In this document: positions 22,600 through 34,235 of the stretch, one piece after another | Layout: the number at the start of each line of letters is the position of its first letter | Position numbering within the stretch: position 1 is the first letter of the stretch | Source: Cyclaneusma minus | Lineage: Eukaryota; Ascomycota; Leotiomycetes; Marthamycetales; Marthamycetaceae | Reading direction: 5' to 3' | DNA length: 64,000 nucleotides | NCBI GenBank assembly: GCA_037179335.1 | Contig: JAKZHN010000011.1 | Span: 898,428-962,427 of the forward strand | Notes under the pieces: model-generated | What the model was told of the DNA's origin: nothing | The model's input: only the letters and a program-made list of their open reading frames with translations | Database searches by the model: none | Position numbers and translations under genes: made by a program

Positions 22600-23397
22600 G
22601 GTGAGCGATGAGACGAAGATGTGGCGAGTGACCGCACTGAAGATAAGATGGGTGGGGGGGTGAACTATGGTCTGTCAAGAATAGCAATGATGGACTCAGT
22701 AATGAATGTTGTCCTGGTGGTAACGATGGACCGACTGTCCGAGACAGATGGTGATACGGAAGAGAAGTGGAAGAGACGGACAGGAGACGTCGATAAATAT
22801 GGGTGGGAACATGGACTGCTGATGGTGCTTACTCTGTTCAGTGTTCTGAACTTCACTGAGGCAGGAACCTGATGACCTACATGTTCCTTCTCGGAAGTAG
22901 CGACGAACAACTCAACGGAACCGCTGCAGGATTAATTGAGGCACGAACATGACCACACCCTTCACAATTTGATCGTTGCAGAGTGTTGAGTTGAATTCTT
23001 TTGTATTGACTACCTAGTATTTAAGTAGTCCTCGGAGCTGTCTTTGTGGACAAGAGACTTGAGAAACGCACCAAGAAACTTTTGATAACGCCGCCGCAGA
23101 TGCTATGCCAACCTCCTCATTCCTGCTCTATGTTCTGCTTCTGTATGTAAAAACAACAATCGCAGAACTTCGCAAGTCGGAGCCTCGCTGAAAGCATCAT
23201 CCCATATTAACGCAGACCGTCCAGACATAGGAAACAGAAATTACAAGTGACCGTGGGATCGCAGCCTGAGGGGCGTATCATGCAATGTACAAAGATTCGG
23301 GATCTCGTGTCGCAAAGCACTTCGTAGATGTAGCAGAAGATGCACCATCATGAAACAAATCCGACTCGGCGCATCAGGTCATCGACAGGTGGCGGAT
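22600..23397. other. Upstream region of kinase and 3' flank of FKBP gene
   Basis: About 800 bp with no supported gene. It must contain the kinase promoter and leader. A plus-strand frame at 22621-22872 has no recognisable content. Confidence 0.5.
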
Positions 23398-25032
23398 CTA
23401 CTTGATCTCGAGGAGCTTCAGGTCGAAGACAAGAGTGCTGTTGGAAGGGATTCCGGGGAGAGCCTTGGAGCCGTAGGCCAAGTTGGCAGGAACGGTGATG
23501 CGTCGCTCGCCACCGACAGACATGCCGGCAACACCAATGTCCCAACCTTGGATGACTTCTCCGGCACCGAGCTTGAAGGTGAACGGCTTGCCCTTCTTGT
23601 TGGCTGTTTGCGCGTTAGCTCTGTGCAGATTACGATGAGCGGTGTCAAAACTTACAGTCAAAGACCTTGCCGTCGGTCAGCTTGCCAATGTAGCGCATGC
23701 TGATTCTGTTGCCCTTCTTCGCAACTGGACCAGAACCGAGCTTCTTGTCATCAATCTGGACACCCTTCACGTTCTTGGAACCAAGAGCAGGCTTGGCGTC
23801 CTTGCCAGTGGGGCCCTGCTCGAGCTTCTCGGCGAACTGAACCTTCTTGTCGGACTTGGCGTCCTTCTTGGTATCCTTCTCCTCGGTCTTGCTGGCGACA
23901 GCCTTGCCCTCGTTGTTCTTGAGCTTCTTCAGCTGCTTCTTGCTGAGCTTGGGCTCCTCAGCTGACTTGGCCATCATTTCGTCCAAGGTCTCGCCGGCAT
24001 CCTCCTCAGCGGCGCGCTTGTTCTTGCCCTTCTTGGAGGTGTCGACAAGCTTAGGGACGTCCTCCTCGTCAGAGTCGATCTCCTTGATGCGGGGACCGTC
24101 AAGGTCATCGAGCTCGTCGCTCTCGTCCTCGTCACCTTCCAGAAGCTCATCCTCGTCGGGGGACAGGTCGTAGTCCTCGTCTTCGGATTCCTCGTCGGAG
24201 TCGTAGACCTCGTGGTGGTGGTTGTGGCCGTTGTCATCGGGAACAACGTAGTTGCCAGTCAGGTAGATGGTGTGGGTACCAGTAACCTGGAAGTAGACTT
24301 CTTCGTTCTCACCGACAGTGATGTCAAGGGCCTGCTGGTAGTGCTGCGCGAGTCAAGAGTGTTAGAATTTGAAGCTGACTGGAAATTAGGGCATCACATA
24401 CGTTCTCGGGGTCAAGAGTGCACAGGACAAACTCCTCCATGTCGTCTTCCTCATCCGAATCATCTTCGGAATCCTCCTCGTCTTCGTCGCCAGTAGCCTT
24501 GGCTTTGCCTTTCTTGTCGACCTTGGAGCTGGTGGGGGCATCCTCCATCTCCTCGTCATCATCCGAGTTTTCGTTGTCCTTGTTGAGGGCATCCACGAGC
24601 TTCTTGAGCTCCTGGGCCTTCTTCGTCTTGGATGGGTCGCTGGGGCCGCCGTTGGCTTCCTCATCATCGGAGTACAGGTCGCCGTTCTTCGCCAAGAAGG
24701 CGCGCAACTCGTCGTCATCTTCATCGTCGCTGTCATCGTCGCCCTGGGTGATGGGCTCACGAATGATCTTCAGGGTGGCGCGAGGCTTGAAGCTACCGTT
24801 GGTCTCGCCGTCAGTCTCGGGAGCGGCACTGGGGTCAATGGCAGCCATGGTGATGCGGAACTGGAGCGTGTTGTCAGCATGCGTGCGCCGGAGATATTGC
24901 GCAACAGTGACGGAGGTGATCTGACGGGCGCACTCTTGGACTTACATTGGCAGGGAAATCAGCGGAAGCGGGGATTGGGCCGCAGTTGGCAGGGACTTCG
25001 AGCCCGTAGAGGGCGACAGGAAGAAGAGGCAT
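23398..25032 (-). CDS. Fpr3/Fpr4-like nucleolar FK506-binding prolyl isomerase
   Basis: Four exons (25032-24946, 24860-24402, 24343-23656, 23603-23398) with introns of 85, 58 and 52 nt give 479 residues, the usual length for this family. Exon 1 encodes MPLLPVALYGLEVPANCGP, the start of the nucleoplasmin-like domain. Two long Asp/Glu tracts (about 65-150 and 200-245) and a Lys-rich segment follow. The C-terminal FKBP domain (about 365-479) reads GNRISMRYIGKL, GWDIGVAGMSVGGERRITVP and LAYGSKALPGIPSNSTLVFD. The family catalyses peptidyl-prolyl cis-trans isomerisation and acts on histones in nucleolar chromatin in yeast. The start was chosen at 25032 because the internal Met at 24848 would remove the conserved first strands. 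Confidence 0.95.
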
Positions 25033-26523
25033 CCTGGCGATCTGATGGATTTGCTGTGCTGGAAGGAGAATTGAAGATTGCGGAGTGCGCGGAGAGGGTG
25101 GAGGATTGTGCGGAGGGTCAAAGTTGCGAAAGTTGTGGTGGGAGAAAATTGATCGGGCGGGTTGGATTGAAGGCGGCGGTCAGAAAGTAAAAAAAATGTC
25201 GAGGCTCGTTCAGAGTCTGCGCGGACGCTAAGATAAGCGATTGTGGCCCAGGCAACGAACTCTATCGCTCTAGCTCCGAGCTGCCAGCTGCGTGGTTCAC
25301 GCCGGTGTCTGTGTCACTAGTACTGGTGAAGAATTCATCGCAAATGCTCTGGTTGTGATATGTGTTCGACTCGTGAAGTGCCGAATAGCAGTCCCCAGAC
25401 GCAGGAGGCTGCTTTACGGTAAGTTGACATTTTCTATCCTGTCTTTCACCCTTCAAGCTGTCCACTACCACCAGGTTCTGGAACCACTGCGAACCACAAC
25501 GAAGTGGCCCTTCCAAAAACACTCGCTAACGGGTTCACTAGATGATCCTTCCAAGACTGAGGTGGCGAGATCAGAATCAAGAAGAATTATGGGTGTCCAT
25601 TGTCCGACAACGACCGACCGACTGTGTGCGTGGAAAACCCCTTTCGAGTCGCATCAGCTCCTGAGCTCAGAGCTCGACTCACAAGACTCCACAGCGACAT
25701 GGAAGCTGTCATCGTGCGGCTTGGCTTGAGATTGGCCGTCAAACCACTCGCTACCCCTGATGACCGTGGCATCTCGATGATTCGATCGTTGCCACCGACT
25801 TGGATCACCCTACAAGGCGTGATCCGAGGACCCGAGACAGCGATTTACTCATCCACGTGGTGGAAGATATGCAGCTTAATTTAGTCCTACCAGAACCCAC
25901 CCGATCGGAGAATGACTCGAATGTCGCGCGGGGCCCCGCGCGATGGTCGTGGATCTGAGGTATCCACTCAGGCCTCACATTCCACACCAGACCATCTATG
26001 TTCAAAATCTTGGGCACATCCACCCGAGAAACGTGTCCGGAAACACAAGGTCACCAACTTCCCGAGCTCGCAATCGCGGAAACACGCCCAAGATGCCTGC
26101 GCTGAGTTGCTACGAGGCGTGGAATATTCGAATAGAGTCGCCATGGCTCGGTGGGAACAGAAGCACTCATTACAAGTCGAAGAAGTTCAATTCCGGGCCG
26201 ACAAGACTAGTTGAGCAAGTCATATCTGGACCTGACCCGTTGGTAACACTATGGTTTTAAGTAAGGTAGCGGCCCGCCTGTCACACTGCATATGTCAATC
26301 AGCCTTTTCTCTACATAGTTACATGTAGTCGTTGGCCAATCGGCCTTACAAGTTGCAACTACCCCTCTCCTAGGTTCGTATAACGACAGCCCATATATCT
26401 TTCCTTCTTGTTCAAAGCGATTCAAGTACTTTCACCTCAATCCTTCAATCTACGGCCTCCCTCTCACTTCCCCCATCGTTTTCTACGTACCGTCGAGTAT
26501 CTGACAGTCTCAAGAAACTCAAA
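25033..26523. other. Intergenic, no supported gene
   Basis: About 1.5 kb. Overlapping frames at 25292-25729 and 25600-25884 (plus) and 25805-26023 (minus) have no recognisable domain, and their codon patterns conflict. The last 150 bp before 26524 are pyrimidine-rich and look like the leader of the cupin gene. Confidence 0.4.
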
Positions 26524-27273
26524 ATGGCAGATCTTCCCCTACCCCGTCGTATCGTCACAGGTCACGATGCGGATGGCAAGGCTATAATCGAGGATGATCG
26601 GACATTTACGCCCATAGACCCTCGCATGGCACTCCAGGGAAAGCAAGAAGATCAACGCATGTCTCCTTTTCTGAGCTACTCTGACTTTGTCCTCGCGAGA
26701 TGAGACCCTGCGTTTTCTACCTACCCCACACTGATTACCCCCCTCAGACCCAAGCATTTCACCCTTCGTCGGTGGCGGCTTCTCGCTATTATACCGTACC
26801 GATGCTTTCCCAGCCAAGATACAGTATGCTCAATCCACTCCCAAGGTATCTCGGCTGGAGACATGAAACTACAACTCCCAAGTCTTTGCCTTTAAGCCGC
26901 TAATTGGCCACCCACTTCTAGGGGTCCCTGGCCCGAACTCCATGGCTCCCTCATTCCCCTCGCTACAACTACAGGCACCACACTTCGCGCCGTCGATTTC
27001 CCGCCGAATACGCCCACTCCCATGCACCGTACCATCTCGCTCGACTTCGGCATCGTCGTCTTCGGCGAAATCGTTCTCGAACTCGACGATGACGTGGAAG
27101 CTGTGTGTAAAGCTGGCGATGCGGTGGTACAAAGGGGGACGATTCATGCGTGGCATAATCGTACGGATCAGATGGCCAGAATGATTTTTGTGCTGTTGCC
27201 GAGTGAGAAGGTGGTAGTGAATGGGGAAGAGCTGGAGGAGACGAAGATTGACTTTTTGAAGATGAAGCTGTGA
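26524..27273 (+). CDS. Cupin-domain protein, exon structure unresolved
   Basis: ATG 26524 opens MADLPLPRRIVTGHDADGKA, the usual start of a fungal cupin family. A middle exon (about 26758-26845) reads FVGGGFSLLYRTDAFPAKIQ. The last part reads LRAVDFPPNTPTPMHRTISLDFG, then a cupin barrel with ELDDDVEAVCKAGD, QRGTIHAWHN, ARMIFVLLPSEKVVV, stopping at 27273. The metal-type histidines (MHRT, HAWHN) are present. Obvious splice sites (GTATCT at 26846, CTTCTAG at 26916-26921) do not join the three segments in one frame, and the first donor is not consensus (perhaps GTCTCC near 26659). Either unusual splicing is used or the gene has a frameshift. The role is unknown; relatives sit in small-molecule metabolism. 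Confidence 0.6.
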
Positions 27274-27490
27274 GGTGATGGAGGACTCTGGGTACTTGAG
27301 AACTTGGAGGTGACGGGACTGGGTTGTGATCTAGGGCGTTTGGGGTAAGCTGAAAGCCGATGGCCGAGAAGTCTTGGTAAGGTAAAAAGAATCTGTTTCC
27401 TCTGAGGGTCGCAAGGAGGTTTGAAGAACACCGTCCCGATCAACCCTTAATTTTAATGGTATCATTCGTCCCAGTCTCGAAGTCCAGTCT

Positions 27491-28333
27491 CTAAGCCATG
27501 CCTCCATTCACCCTTACCATCTGCCCATTAACCCACCGACTCTCAGCACTACAAAGCATCAAAACAACATTCGCAACCTCATCCGGCTGTCCCAGTCTCT
27601 CGAACGGGTTTAAGGACTTGAGAAAGTCCACAGCTTGCTCGCTCTTGCCCTCCATGAAAAGCTCTGTATTCGTCGGACCGGGAGCAACGCCATTCACAGT
27701 GATGCCTTTTGCACCAAGGTCCTTCGACATGGTCCGTACCATCTGTTCTATGGCGCCTTTACTTGAGCAGTACAACGTATACGGCCCGCTGACAGTGGAC
27801 GCCGTATTCTGAGTTGTGGAGACGAAGATAACTCGCGAGCCTGGCGCCATATACGGGAGCGATTTCTGAATTTCGACATATTAACCCACGACTCTCGTTC
27901 AACCCCTCCGGCGCACCGCAATGCCATCAAACTTTCGAAAACACTCCCCTAACACAAAACTCACCTGCACCAAAAAATACGGGCCCTTGACATTCAACGC
28001 ATAAATCCTATCCCAGTCCTCTTCACTTGTATTCTCCACGCCCCTCATAAACACCAATGCCGCATTAGGAATCACAATATCAATCCTGCCCCAAGTCTCC
28101 ACTGCCGCTTTCACAATATTGTCAATGCCTGCGAGAGAGCCAGCATCTGCTTGCACGGCGATTGCATTTGACTCTCCGAGTTGCTGAACTGTTGCCGATG
28201 CGATGGCGGTGTTGTGGAGGTAGTTGATGACTACTTTGGTGCCGGCCTGTACGAGGGCGGTGGCACAGGCGCGGCCGATGCCTTTGCTGCCGCCGGTGAC
28301 AATGGCGATTTTGCCGCAGAGGCTGTGTGACAT
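27491..28333 (-). CDS. Short-chain dehydrogenase/reductase, classical type
   Basis: Two exons, 28333-27965 and 27865-27491, with a 99-nt phase-0 intron (GTGAGT ... CAG), give 247 residues, the typical classical SDR size. The cofactor loop is TGGSKGIG (residues 13-20). NAA (PNAALV) follows the fourth strand, and the catalytic serine/YxxxK region is STTQNTAS...YCSSK with Tyr about 155 and Lys about 159. The C-terminus shows the usual PGPTNTELF and WVNGQMVRVNGG. It is an NAD(P)H-dependent oxidoreductase of unknown substrate, close to 3-ketoacyl-ACP-reductase-like fungal SDRs. An upstream in-frame ATG at 28369 would add 12 residues; 28333 suits the family better. Confidence 0.92.
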
Positions 28334-29226
28334 TTTTCTGTGGGGTTCTTGATGGGGAATTTGGATCAATTCTGGGGATTGGTGGATGAGTGAGGTCGGG
28401 GATGGTATGGGAATTTGCCGTAGAGACTGTGAGATTGAAGCTACGAAACCACTTTCGAATAGAATTGGACAAACTTGAGAAACTGATGTTTACGTGGAGG
28501 GGATCTTGAAAACTGGTCTTTATGCGTTTCGAACAAGCAAAGTCATCGCCTCTTAGCGAGCCAGTTTTCCACGGACTTACCGTGGCTTTGCATTGTGCAT
28601 TGCGGATTGTGGATTTGTGGATCTTGCCAACTCATGTTGCAGCGCCACAATATCCTGTTTCAATCCCATCACGACAGCTGGGCGTGGAGGCCGAGCGCGA
28701 GAGGTCTCGCATTCGGCGGGTGAGTTGGTGAGCATGTTGCGATTCGGCGAGTCTGCGAGAGCAAAGTTTCAGAACACGAGCCTTGTTGCTTCGGGCGCGG
28801 CTTCCGCAATCGGGGGAAAAGGGATCCACTTTGGATGGTCATGGTGGCTGGGGGTCATTATGACATGTGTGAGGATTGCTTACGTCCGATGAAGACAGAC
28901 CCCGAGTTTTGAAGCTTCTTCGTCGTCGTTTTTTCTCCGAGCTTTTGAATCCACCTTGTCGTTGTTCGTTGTATGACTTTTCGTCCGAAGGCCGAGAGTC
29001 CAAATCTTAGGTCGTAGTAGTATGACATGACAGGTCTCTCTCAAGAACGTCTTGTAAAATCACAAACTGGATGAAACTGCAGATCTAGGAGACCGAGACA
29101 ATACGCAATTTGAGATTTGTCGTTTGAGATGCAGGTTGGCGGTAAACAATAAAAGCCCAATACAATCTATGCCCTTTCTACAAATACATGTAATCTTCAC
29201 CTCACGATCCGCCAAATGTTCACCCC
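28334..29226. other. Intergenic, no gene seen
   Basis: About 890 bp between two minus-strand genes. It should hold the SDR promoter and the 3' flank of the HNH-like gene. No frame has recognisable content. Confidence 0.5.
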
Positions 29227-30715
29227 CTACTCCTTTAACTCCTCCTCCATGATCTCTAGGGCTCCCTCCCTAATCTTGAGCCCCGCCTCATGGGCCAAAA
29301 CATCTTCGACGTCCCCACTCAGCATGATGTGGTCATCGTCAGGCTGGCAATCCATCGGCTTGTAGAGCGCTTCTGGTAAAAAGTGATCCGATGCTGCTCT
29401 CGCCAGCTTCACAAGCATCGAGTTGTTGACGTATTCCCCTGCAGATGCCCAGATTACCCCTTTATTCTCGCACTCCTTCACCCATAACATGTCCTTCCCC
29501 AACATCTGGAGGTACAAATAGGTGATGAGGAACCTGACGTAGAGGAACCTTTTTTGCGGGCGGAAGTCGTTCAGGAACGTGAGCTCTTTGCCGTCGACGT
29601 CTCCGTACTTTATGGCGTCGATTCCATTTAGCCCGATCGAAGAGAGGAGCTGGTGTTTCAGGAGTCCTTTGTCTGTCACCACTACTTTCAAGCGCAGCAG
29701 TTTCTCAGGAGGATCAATCGGAACAACCACAATCATGCCTTTGTCCAGCGCCAATTCGATATTCGCATGCAGACTCAATGCTATATTTTGATTAGCTTTA
29801 GATTATACTTCCATTAAAAAAAGAAAACAGGAAAAACAGGAAAAGAAAAACGCAAGACAAATTGATTTGACTCCTGTTACGAGACGAAAGGAATATAACA
29901 GAGAAAACATAGGGGAAAATAGAAATGAAACAGAAGAAAAATAGACAAAACACCTGGAATAGACAAGAAAACAAAGGGAATATTGAATAAGAGAAAGAGA
30001 AAAGGAAAATACGTACCGTTTCGGGGATTCATCAAGATCTTCTCTGCGGCTTCCTTCCCAAGTTCACCAAACAAGTACGCCAACTCTTCGCCTTCCAAAG
30101 CCTTGGGCACCAGGTGGGCTGCTTTGATGCGGTCCTGTTCGAACCGCCGACCCATGACGTGACACCAAACATAGGAATCGTTTCCTGCTTGCTTCTCGAG
30201 GGCACCATAGGCCAGGTTTACATCGCGCTTGAAGTTACTGGCGTTGAAAGGTCGATGCTCTTGTTTCCCACTGGACTGCATGTAGCGGTAGACCATGGTA
30301 GTGGTGTAAGCATCCAGCATTCCTCCTCCTGTCCAATCGAGGCTGTTCGCTAATTTCCGCCTCTTCATTTCGAGCCTCTCCCGCTCTTTTGGCAGCGCCT
30401 GATGTTCAATATCTCTACTGACTCTCTGCCAGTTATCGTCCGAAATTTCGCGTTATCTCGCATCACCTTGAAGAACTCCTTGGTCTTCGCCAAATGCACA
30501 ATCTGGGAGTCCAACGCAACACTCTTCGCCTGCAAGATATCTTCCAGCGGCAACTCCATCGACACCGTAGATGCTTGGCTGGCCGTTTTCTCAAGCGTAT
30601 CGAAATCGGCTGCTCTTGACATGGGGACGTAGGACCGAATGGCTCTAGGGAGGTGTGGTAGGGGGGCAGGCTTCTTTGATGGAGAACCAGGCTTCTTAGA
30701 AGGAGAATCAGCCAT
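29227..30715 (-). pseudogene. HNH-nuclease-domain protein with one-base frameshift
   Basis: The start MADSPSKKPG at 30715 leads into a basic, Pro-rich segment and a helix (LAKTKEFFKVMRDNAK). At 30443-30445 (TTT on the coding strand) the frame breaks: the conserved continuation SDDNWQRVSRDIEHQALPKE is in the next frame and would be joined by one more T. It then runs through MKRRKLANSLDW and the HNH region VWCHVMGRRFEQDRIKAAHLVPKAL, ALSLHANIELALDKG. A 236-nt A/G-rich intron (30016-29781, GTACGT ... ATAG) separates the exons. With the missing base the spliced frame is exactly 418 codons, which supports a single-base deletion. This C...H-x-VP / N...H pattern is the fungal HNH_2-type domain; its role is mostly unknown. 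It may be a true lesion or a sequence error. Confidence 0.7.
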
Positions 30716-31024
30716 CGTTGATGAGGTATTGTGTTAAAGTGGTGTAGGCTGTCCCTGGTCTCAAGTCTCTGGATATCTGATTTTCGCTCAATCGTCGGTG
30801 GCTGGCAATAGTTCGATCTGTTGTGACGGTTCCGCGAACGAATGGGCTGTTTGACTTTAATGTGGAAGGCGTGGATCGCATCGCTTTATTTCTGCTTCCA
30901 GCCCAGAGAATATTTAATGCATGTGTAGGGCACGGCATCGCTAGTCGCTACCAAGTTTTCTTAAACGTCGAATTGCGGTTCTCGGATGGAGTGCGACACC
31001 AGACGATCAAACCCCAGAACACTA

Positions 31025-31155
31025 GGGCTGTCACCGACCAACAGCCCAACGCCGTCAATAAGGCGCAGGACAACGATAATGGTCAAGCCACTTTTGAAAT
31101 TGACAGTATAACCGCAGTCGAATACAAATACGAAACTGAAGAAATCACAATGCTG
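31025..31155 (+). pseudogene. Solo fragment of the BTB-family gene
   Basis: A stretch encoding VTDQQPNAVNKAQDNDNG ... VEYKYETEEITML closely matches copy 4 (VTDEQPNAVNEHNNDG ... VEYEYGIEGITML) at both protein and DNA level, including ACAGCCCAACGCCGTCAAT. The match ends just before the BTB core and weakens rapidly upstream, so only the linker segment is present. It lies about 14 kb from the nearest full copy. It sits inside a longer open frame (30823-31206) that I do not regard as a gene. Confidence 0.75.
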
Positions 31156-31423
31156 GAACTCGCATGGAACATGAGAGAGAAGACGTATGAGTCTACGAAA
31201 TTGTAGCATACACTCGTCAAAGAATATTAAGAGGTAGTTCCGAAAATACCAAACGGAGTAGTATCCCAGACTCTTGGTGATGGTAGTATACCCTCTATGT
31301 ACACGAGGGGGCATCACCAGCTTCAGCTGACCCTGTCTTGAAGATGACTTCTATCATCTATGTGAGCAAAGTGGTGTGTTTGGCGGCGTGTGTGTGACAA
31401 AAGAAGCGTCGACGAAAAGATAA

Positions 31424-32179
31424 TCAAGCGCCCCTGTTCTTCTTCCTCTCGGCCTGCAGTGCCTCCAAGCGCAAGACGAGAGCCCATGCCGCGTCCAGCT
31501 TCTTTTGCAACTCAACATTCGCCATCTCCTCCTCGTCTTCCTCTTCTTCGTCTTCGTCTTCTTCCTCTTCCTCGACCTTCTCAAGTTCGACCGTCTCAAC
31601 CTCGACCGTCTCAACATCGACCTTCTCGCCCTCGTCTTCCTCGTCCTCGGCACTCTCGCCCTCGACTTCCTCGACCGCCTCCGTCGTCTTCTTCTTTTGA
31701 TTTCTCCTCTTCCTCTTCTTCTTCACAGGCTCTTCAACCTTCGCAACCTCGTCTTTCTCGACCACCTCCGTCGTCTCTGCGGCACCTGTCGTCGTCGTCT
31801 TCTTCTTTTGATTTCTCCTCTTCCTCTTTTTCTTCACAGGCTCCTCGGTGGCGCCATTGTGCTAAGCCTGACATTAGTGCTCACTCAACCACGTCGAACA
31901 CTTGCGACTTACCGGGCGCTTGGGAGGCCGGCCACCCCCTCCACTACCTCCGCCAGTACTACCGCCGGGGTTGAGACCCTTCTCGAGGGCTAGGCGACGG
32001 TCAATCAAGGACTCGCGGTCGTGGAGACCTTCAGTAGCAGCTGTACACGTGAAATGAGTCACTCGAAGCGGTGAAGCATGATTGTAAGCATACTCACGAG
32101 GCTTGTTGGGTTGAGACACTGGGGAATGGGTTAGCAATGTCGCTTTGTTGCAGATTTGTCCAAACAACGGCAACATACT
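31424..32179 (-). CDS. Small protein with KKRK repeats and acidic tail; split start codon
   Basis: Exons 32179, 32118-32098, 32040-31913 and 31861-31424 give 195 residues starting MSQPNKPPATEGLHDRESL. The A of the ATG is the last base of an upstream exon (32179) and the TG opens the next exon (32118-32117), separated by a 60-nt intron (GTATGT ... CCCCAG). Exon 2 is only 21 nt. The protein has a Gly-rich stretch (GGSTGGGSGGGG), two copies of EEPVKKKRKRRNQKKKTT about 33 residues apart (likely nuclear localisation signals), an Asp/Glu-rich tract and a C-terminal helix (LQKKLDAAWALVLRLEALQAE). No family recognised; a nuclear protein is inferred. Plus-strand Ser/Pro-rich frames over the same DNA are shadows of the acidic/basic repeats. 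Confidence 0.75.
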
Positions 32180-32461
32180 TGTTCACTGTTGTCTGATGCT
32201 ATCGCTCCAAGGCAGAGGCGTAGGAGAACAAGACAGAGGGTGCTGTGGCAGCGTGATTTGGTGTCTGAAGAGTAGGAGTGGTCGTGAATCAGAGAAGACG
32301 CTTGGAGACGAAGTTGCACTTCAAGTGAAACTGCATTTCTTCTAGGTTTAGAGTTCAGCTGTCTGTTGCGTTCAACAAGAGTGACGCAAACGCATCTCAT
32401 TCCCATCGCCCAAAGGCAAGAGCGCCCTCCCGCTCTTTCCATCTTTGAGCTCACGTGTACA

Positions 32462-34235
32462 CTAAGCGGCGGCCACTTTGTCCTCCTTCGCCAGGAACTC
32501 CTCCCAATCTTGCACAATGTCTTTCTGGTAGATCCAAGCCATCGATTCCTTCTCGCCGCCAAAGGATGCAACCTTCAGATCTAAAATCTGTTCAAAGCTG
32601 ATGTTTGGGTTTTCTTCCTTGGCGGTTTCCATCTTCGTGCGTTGAGCATCCAGATGTTCATACCTGCATACGGTAAGTAGAGCGTCACGTTAAATCTCTT
32701 CTTTGTGTAGCAGGCCGAACAAAAAGCGGAAGAAACAAAATTGGGGAATTTGCTGACATTCTATGATAGTATGGTGAACGGATGGAGTCGAAAATTTCTA
32801 GAGCTTTCGCCAATCCGTTTGGTGACGAGCGTGTATGGTTGATGGCTTGTGCCAGGATGTAGCCATCTTGCATGGCCTGTTTGGTAGGTCAGCTACCATC
32901 TAGTGGAAGGGGTCTCGAGAGTGAAGGGACAACTGCACGAAGGGGGAAGCGGTACGTACAAAGGCAGCGCCACTTCCGAAGGCACCTGTCAGGGGATGGC
33001 TCGCATCTCCAATCAACACGACTTTGTCCCAAGCAATGACCTTCTTCAGTCTTGGACCGGAAAAGCTTGAGAACTCTTTCCAAAGACCTGGCGGAACAGC
33101 CGCCAGTGCTTCTCGGACTCGCGGATCATAGTCCTAAGTGTCGCCTTAGTACCAGATCATCCATTCCTAGAATTTGCCTTTCGATGAAGACAAAAAAAGG
33201 AAGTTTTTAGGAGGAGTACGGACTCTGAAATGCGATTCCACGCGCTCGTTAGTAGCAGGTATGCCCCAACTGAATTTCTTCTCTTTGACATTGAGTGGCG
33301 AAGCAACATTGTGACAGGCGATTTCGAACATCTGCTGGTCCTCAGGAGTCTCTGAAGGGTCATCCACGAGACAGTTATAGAAGTGGCCATTCTCACCATG
33401 CCACCAAGACGTTTCTTTCATGTCGGGAATGTGGTCGATGAGAGTCTTAGGGATAATGACACGCCAGATTGTCCTTCCTGAAAATTGCCAGCATTAAGAC
33501 AGCACCCTCGAGATATTCCTGGGCCATAGGAGCTTACCAGTAAATGCAATAGCATGATCTGGGAAAACAAACTCTCGGACTACTGATCTTATTCCATCAC
33601 CTCCCACCACTAGATCAGCAATCGTCTCTTCTCCGTCCTCGAACCGCAGCCGAACTCCCCCTTCGTCAAGATTGTCCAAAGATGTGAGTCTTTTTCTCAA
33701 TTTGATCATGCCCTCTGGCACTCTCTTCAACAACGCTCTCTGTAAATTCGTCCTCCTGACTCTCTGACCACAATACCTTGGTTCTGCAGCGGCAATCTTA
33801 TTCATCTCCGCCACCGCCTCCCCCGTCCTTCCATTTCTGCATCACACATCAGTCAGCTTCCCCCACTTATTCAAAATCAAACACTCCCAACTTTTCGCTC
33901 CAGGCCCAGGGATCAGATCTCGCAAGCACCACTCCCCTCCTTCCCACAAAACTTTCAATTAAAAAACCAGTGTTTGGAAGAATGAGTTCTCACCGATGCC
34001 AAACCTTGGTCTGCACATGACCCTTCACATCCTCCGCACAGCCCAGCAACTCTAGCACGCGCCAGCAATTATAGCCAATCTGAATCCCTGCTCCTATCTC
34101 CCGCAGCTCGCGCGCTTTTTCGTAGATTTTGATGTCGATATTGGGGAGGGTGCTGAGCGAGATGGCGGTTGCGAGACCGCCGGGGCCGCCGCCGACGATG
34201 GCTACGGTGAGCTTAGGGGGTGTTTGTCCTGGCAT
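32462..34235 (-). CDS. FAD-dependent monooxygenase, salicylate-hydroxylase-like
   Basis: Six exons (34235-33994, 33836-33538, 33477-33224, 33133-32960, 32876-32758, 32663-32462) give 429 residues, the normal size for this group. The Rossmann loop is VAIVGGGPGGLATA (about 11-24), followed by YEKARELREIGAGIQIG. The DG motif is VVGGDGIRSVVR. The second FAD motif is VVLIGDASHPLTGAFGSGA, followed by AMQDGYILAQAI. These flavoproteins hydroxylate aromatic substrates with NAD(P)H and O2, often in phenolic degradation or secondary metabolism; the substrate here is unknown. The intron at 33223 has a weak donor (GTCCGT), chosen because it is the only one that keeps the frame to DYDPRVREAL. Exact bases near 33480-33540 may be off by one. 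Confidence 0.9.

Noticed and set aside
31390..31993. Ser/Pro- and Leu-rich plus-strand frames
   Set aside because: Antisense shadows of the acidic/basic repeats of the minus-strand gene, which has consistent splice sites and a normal start.
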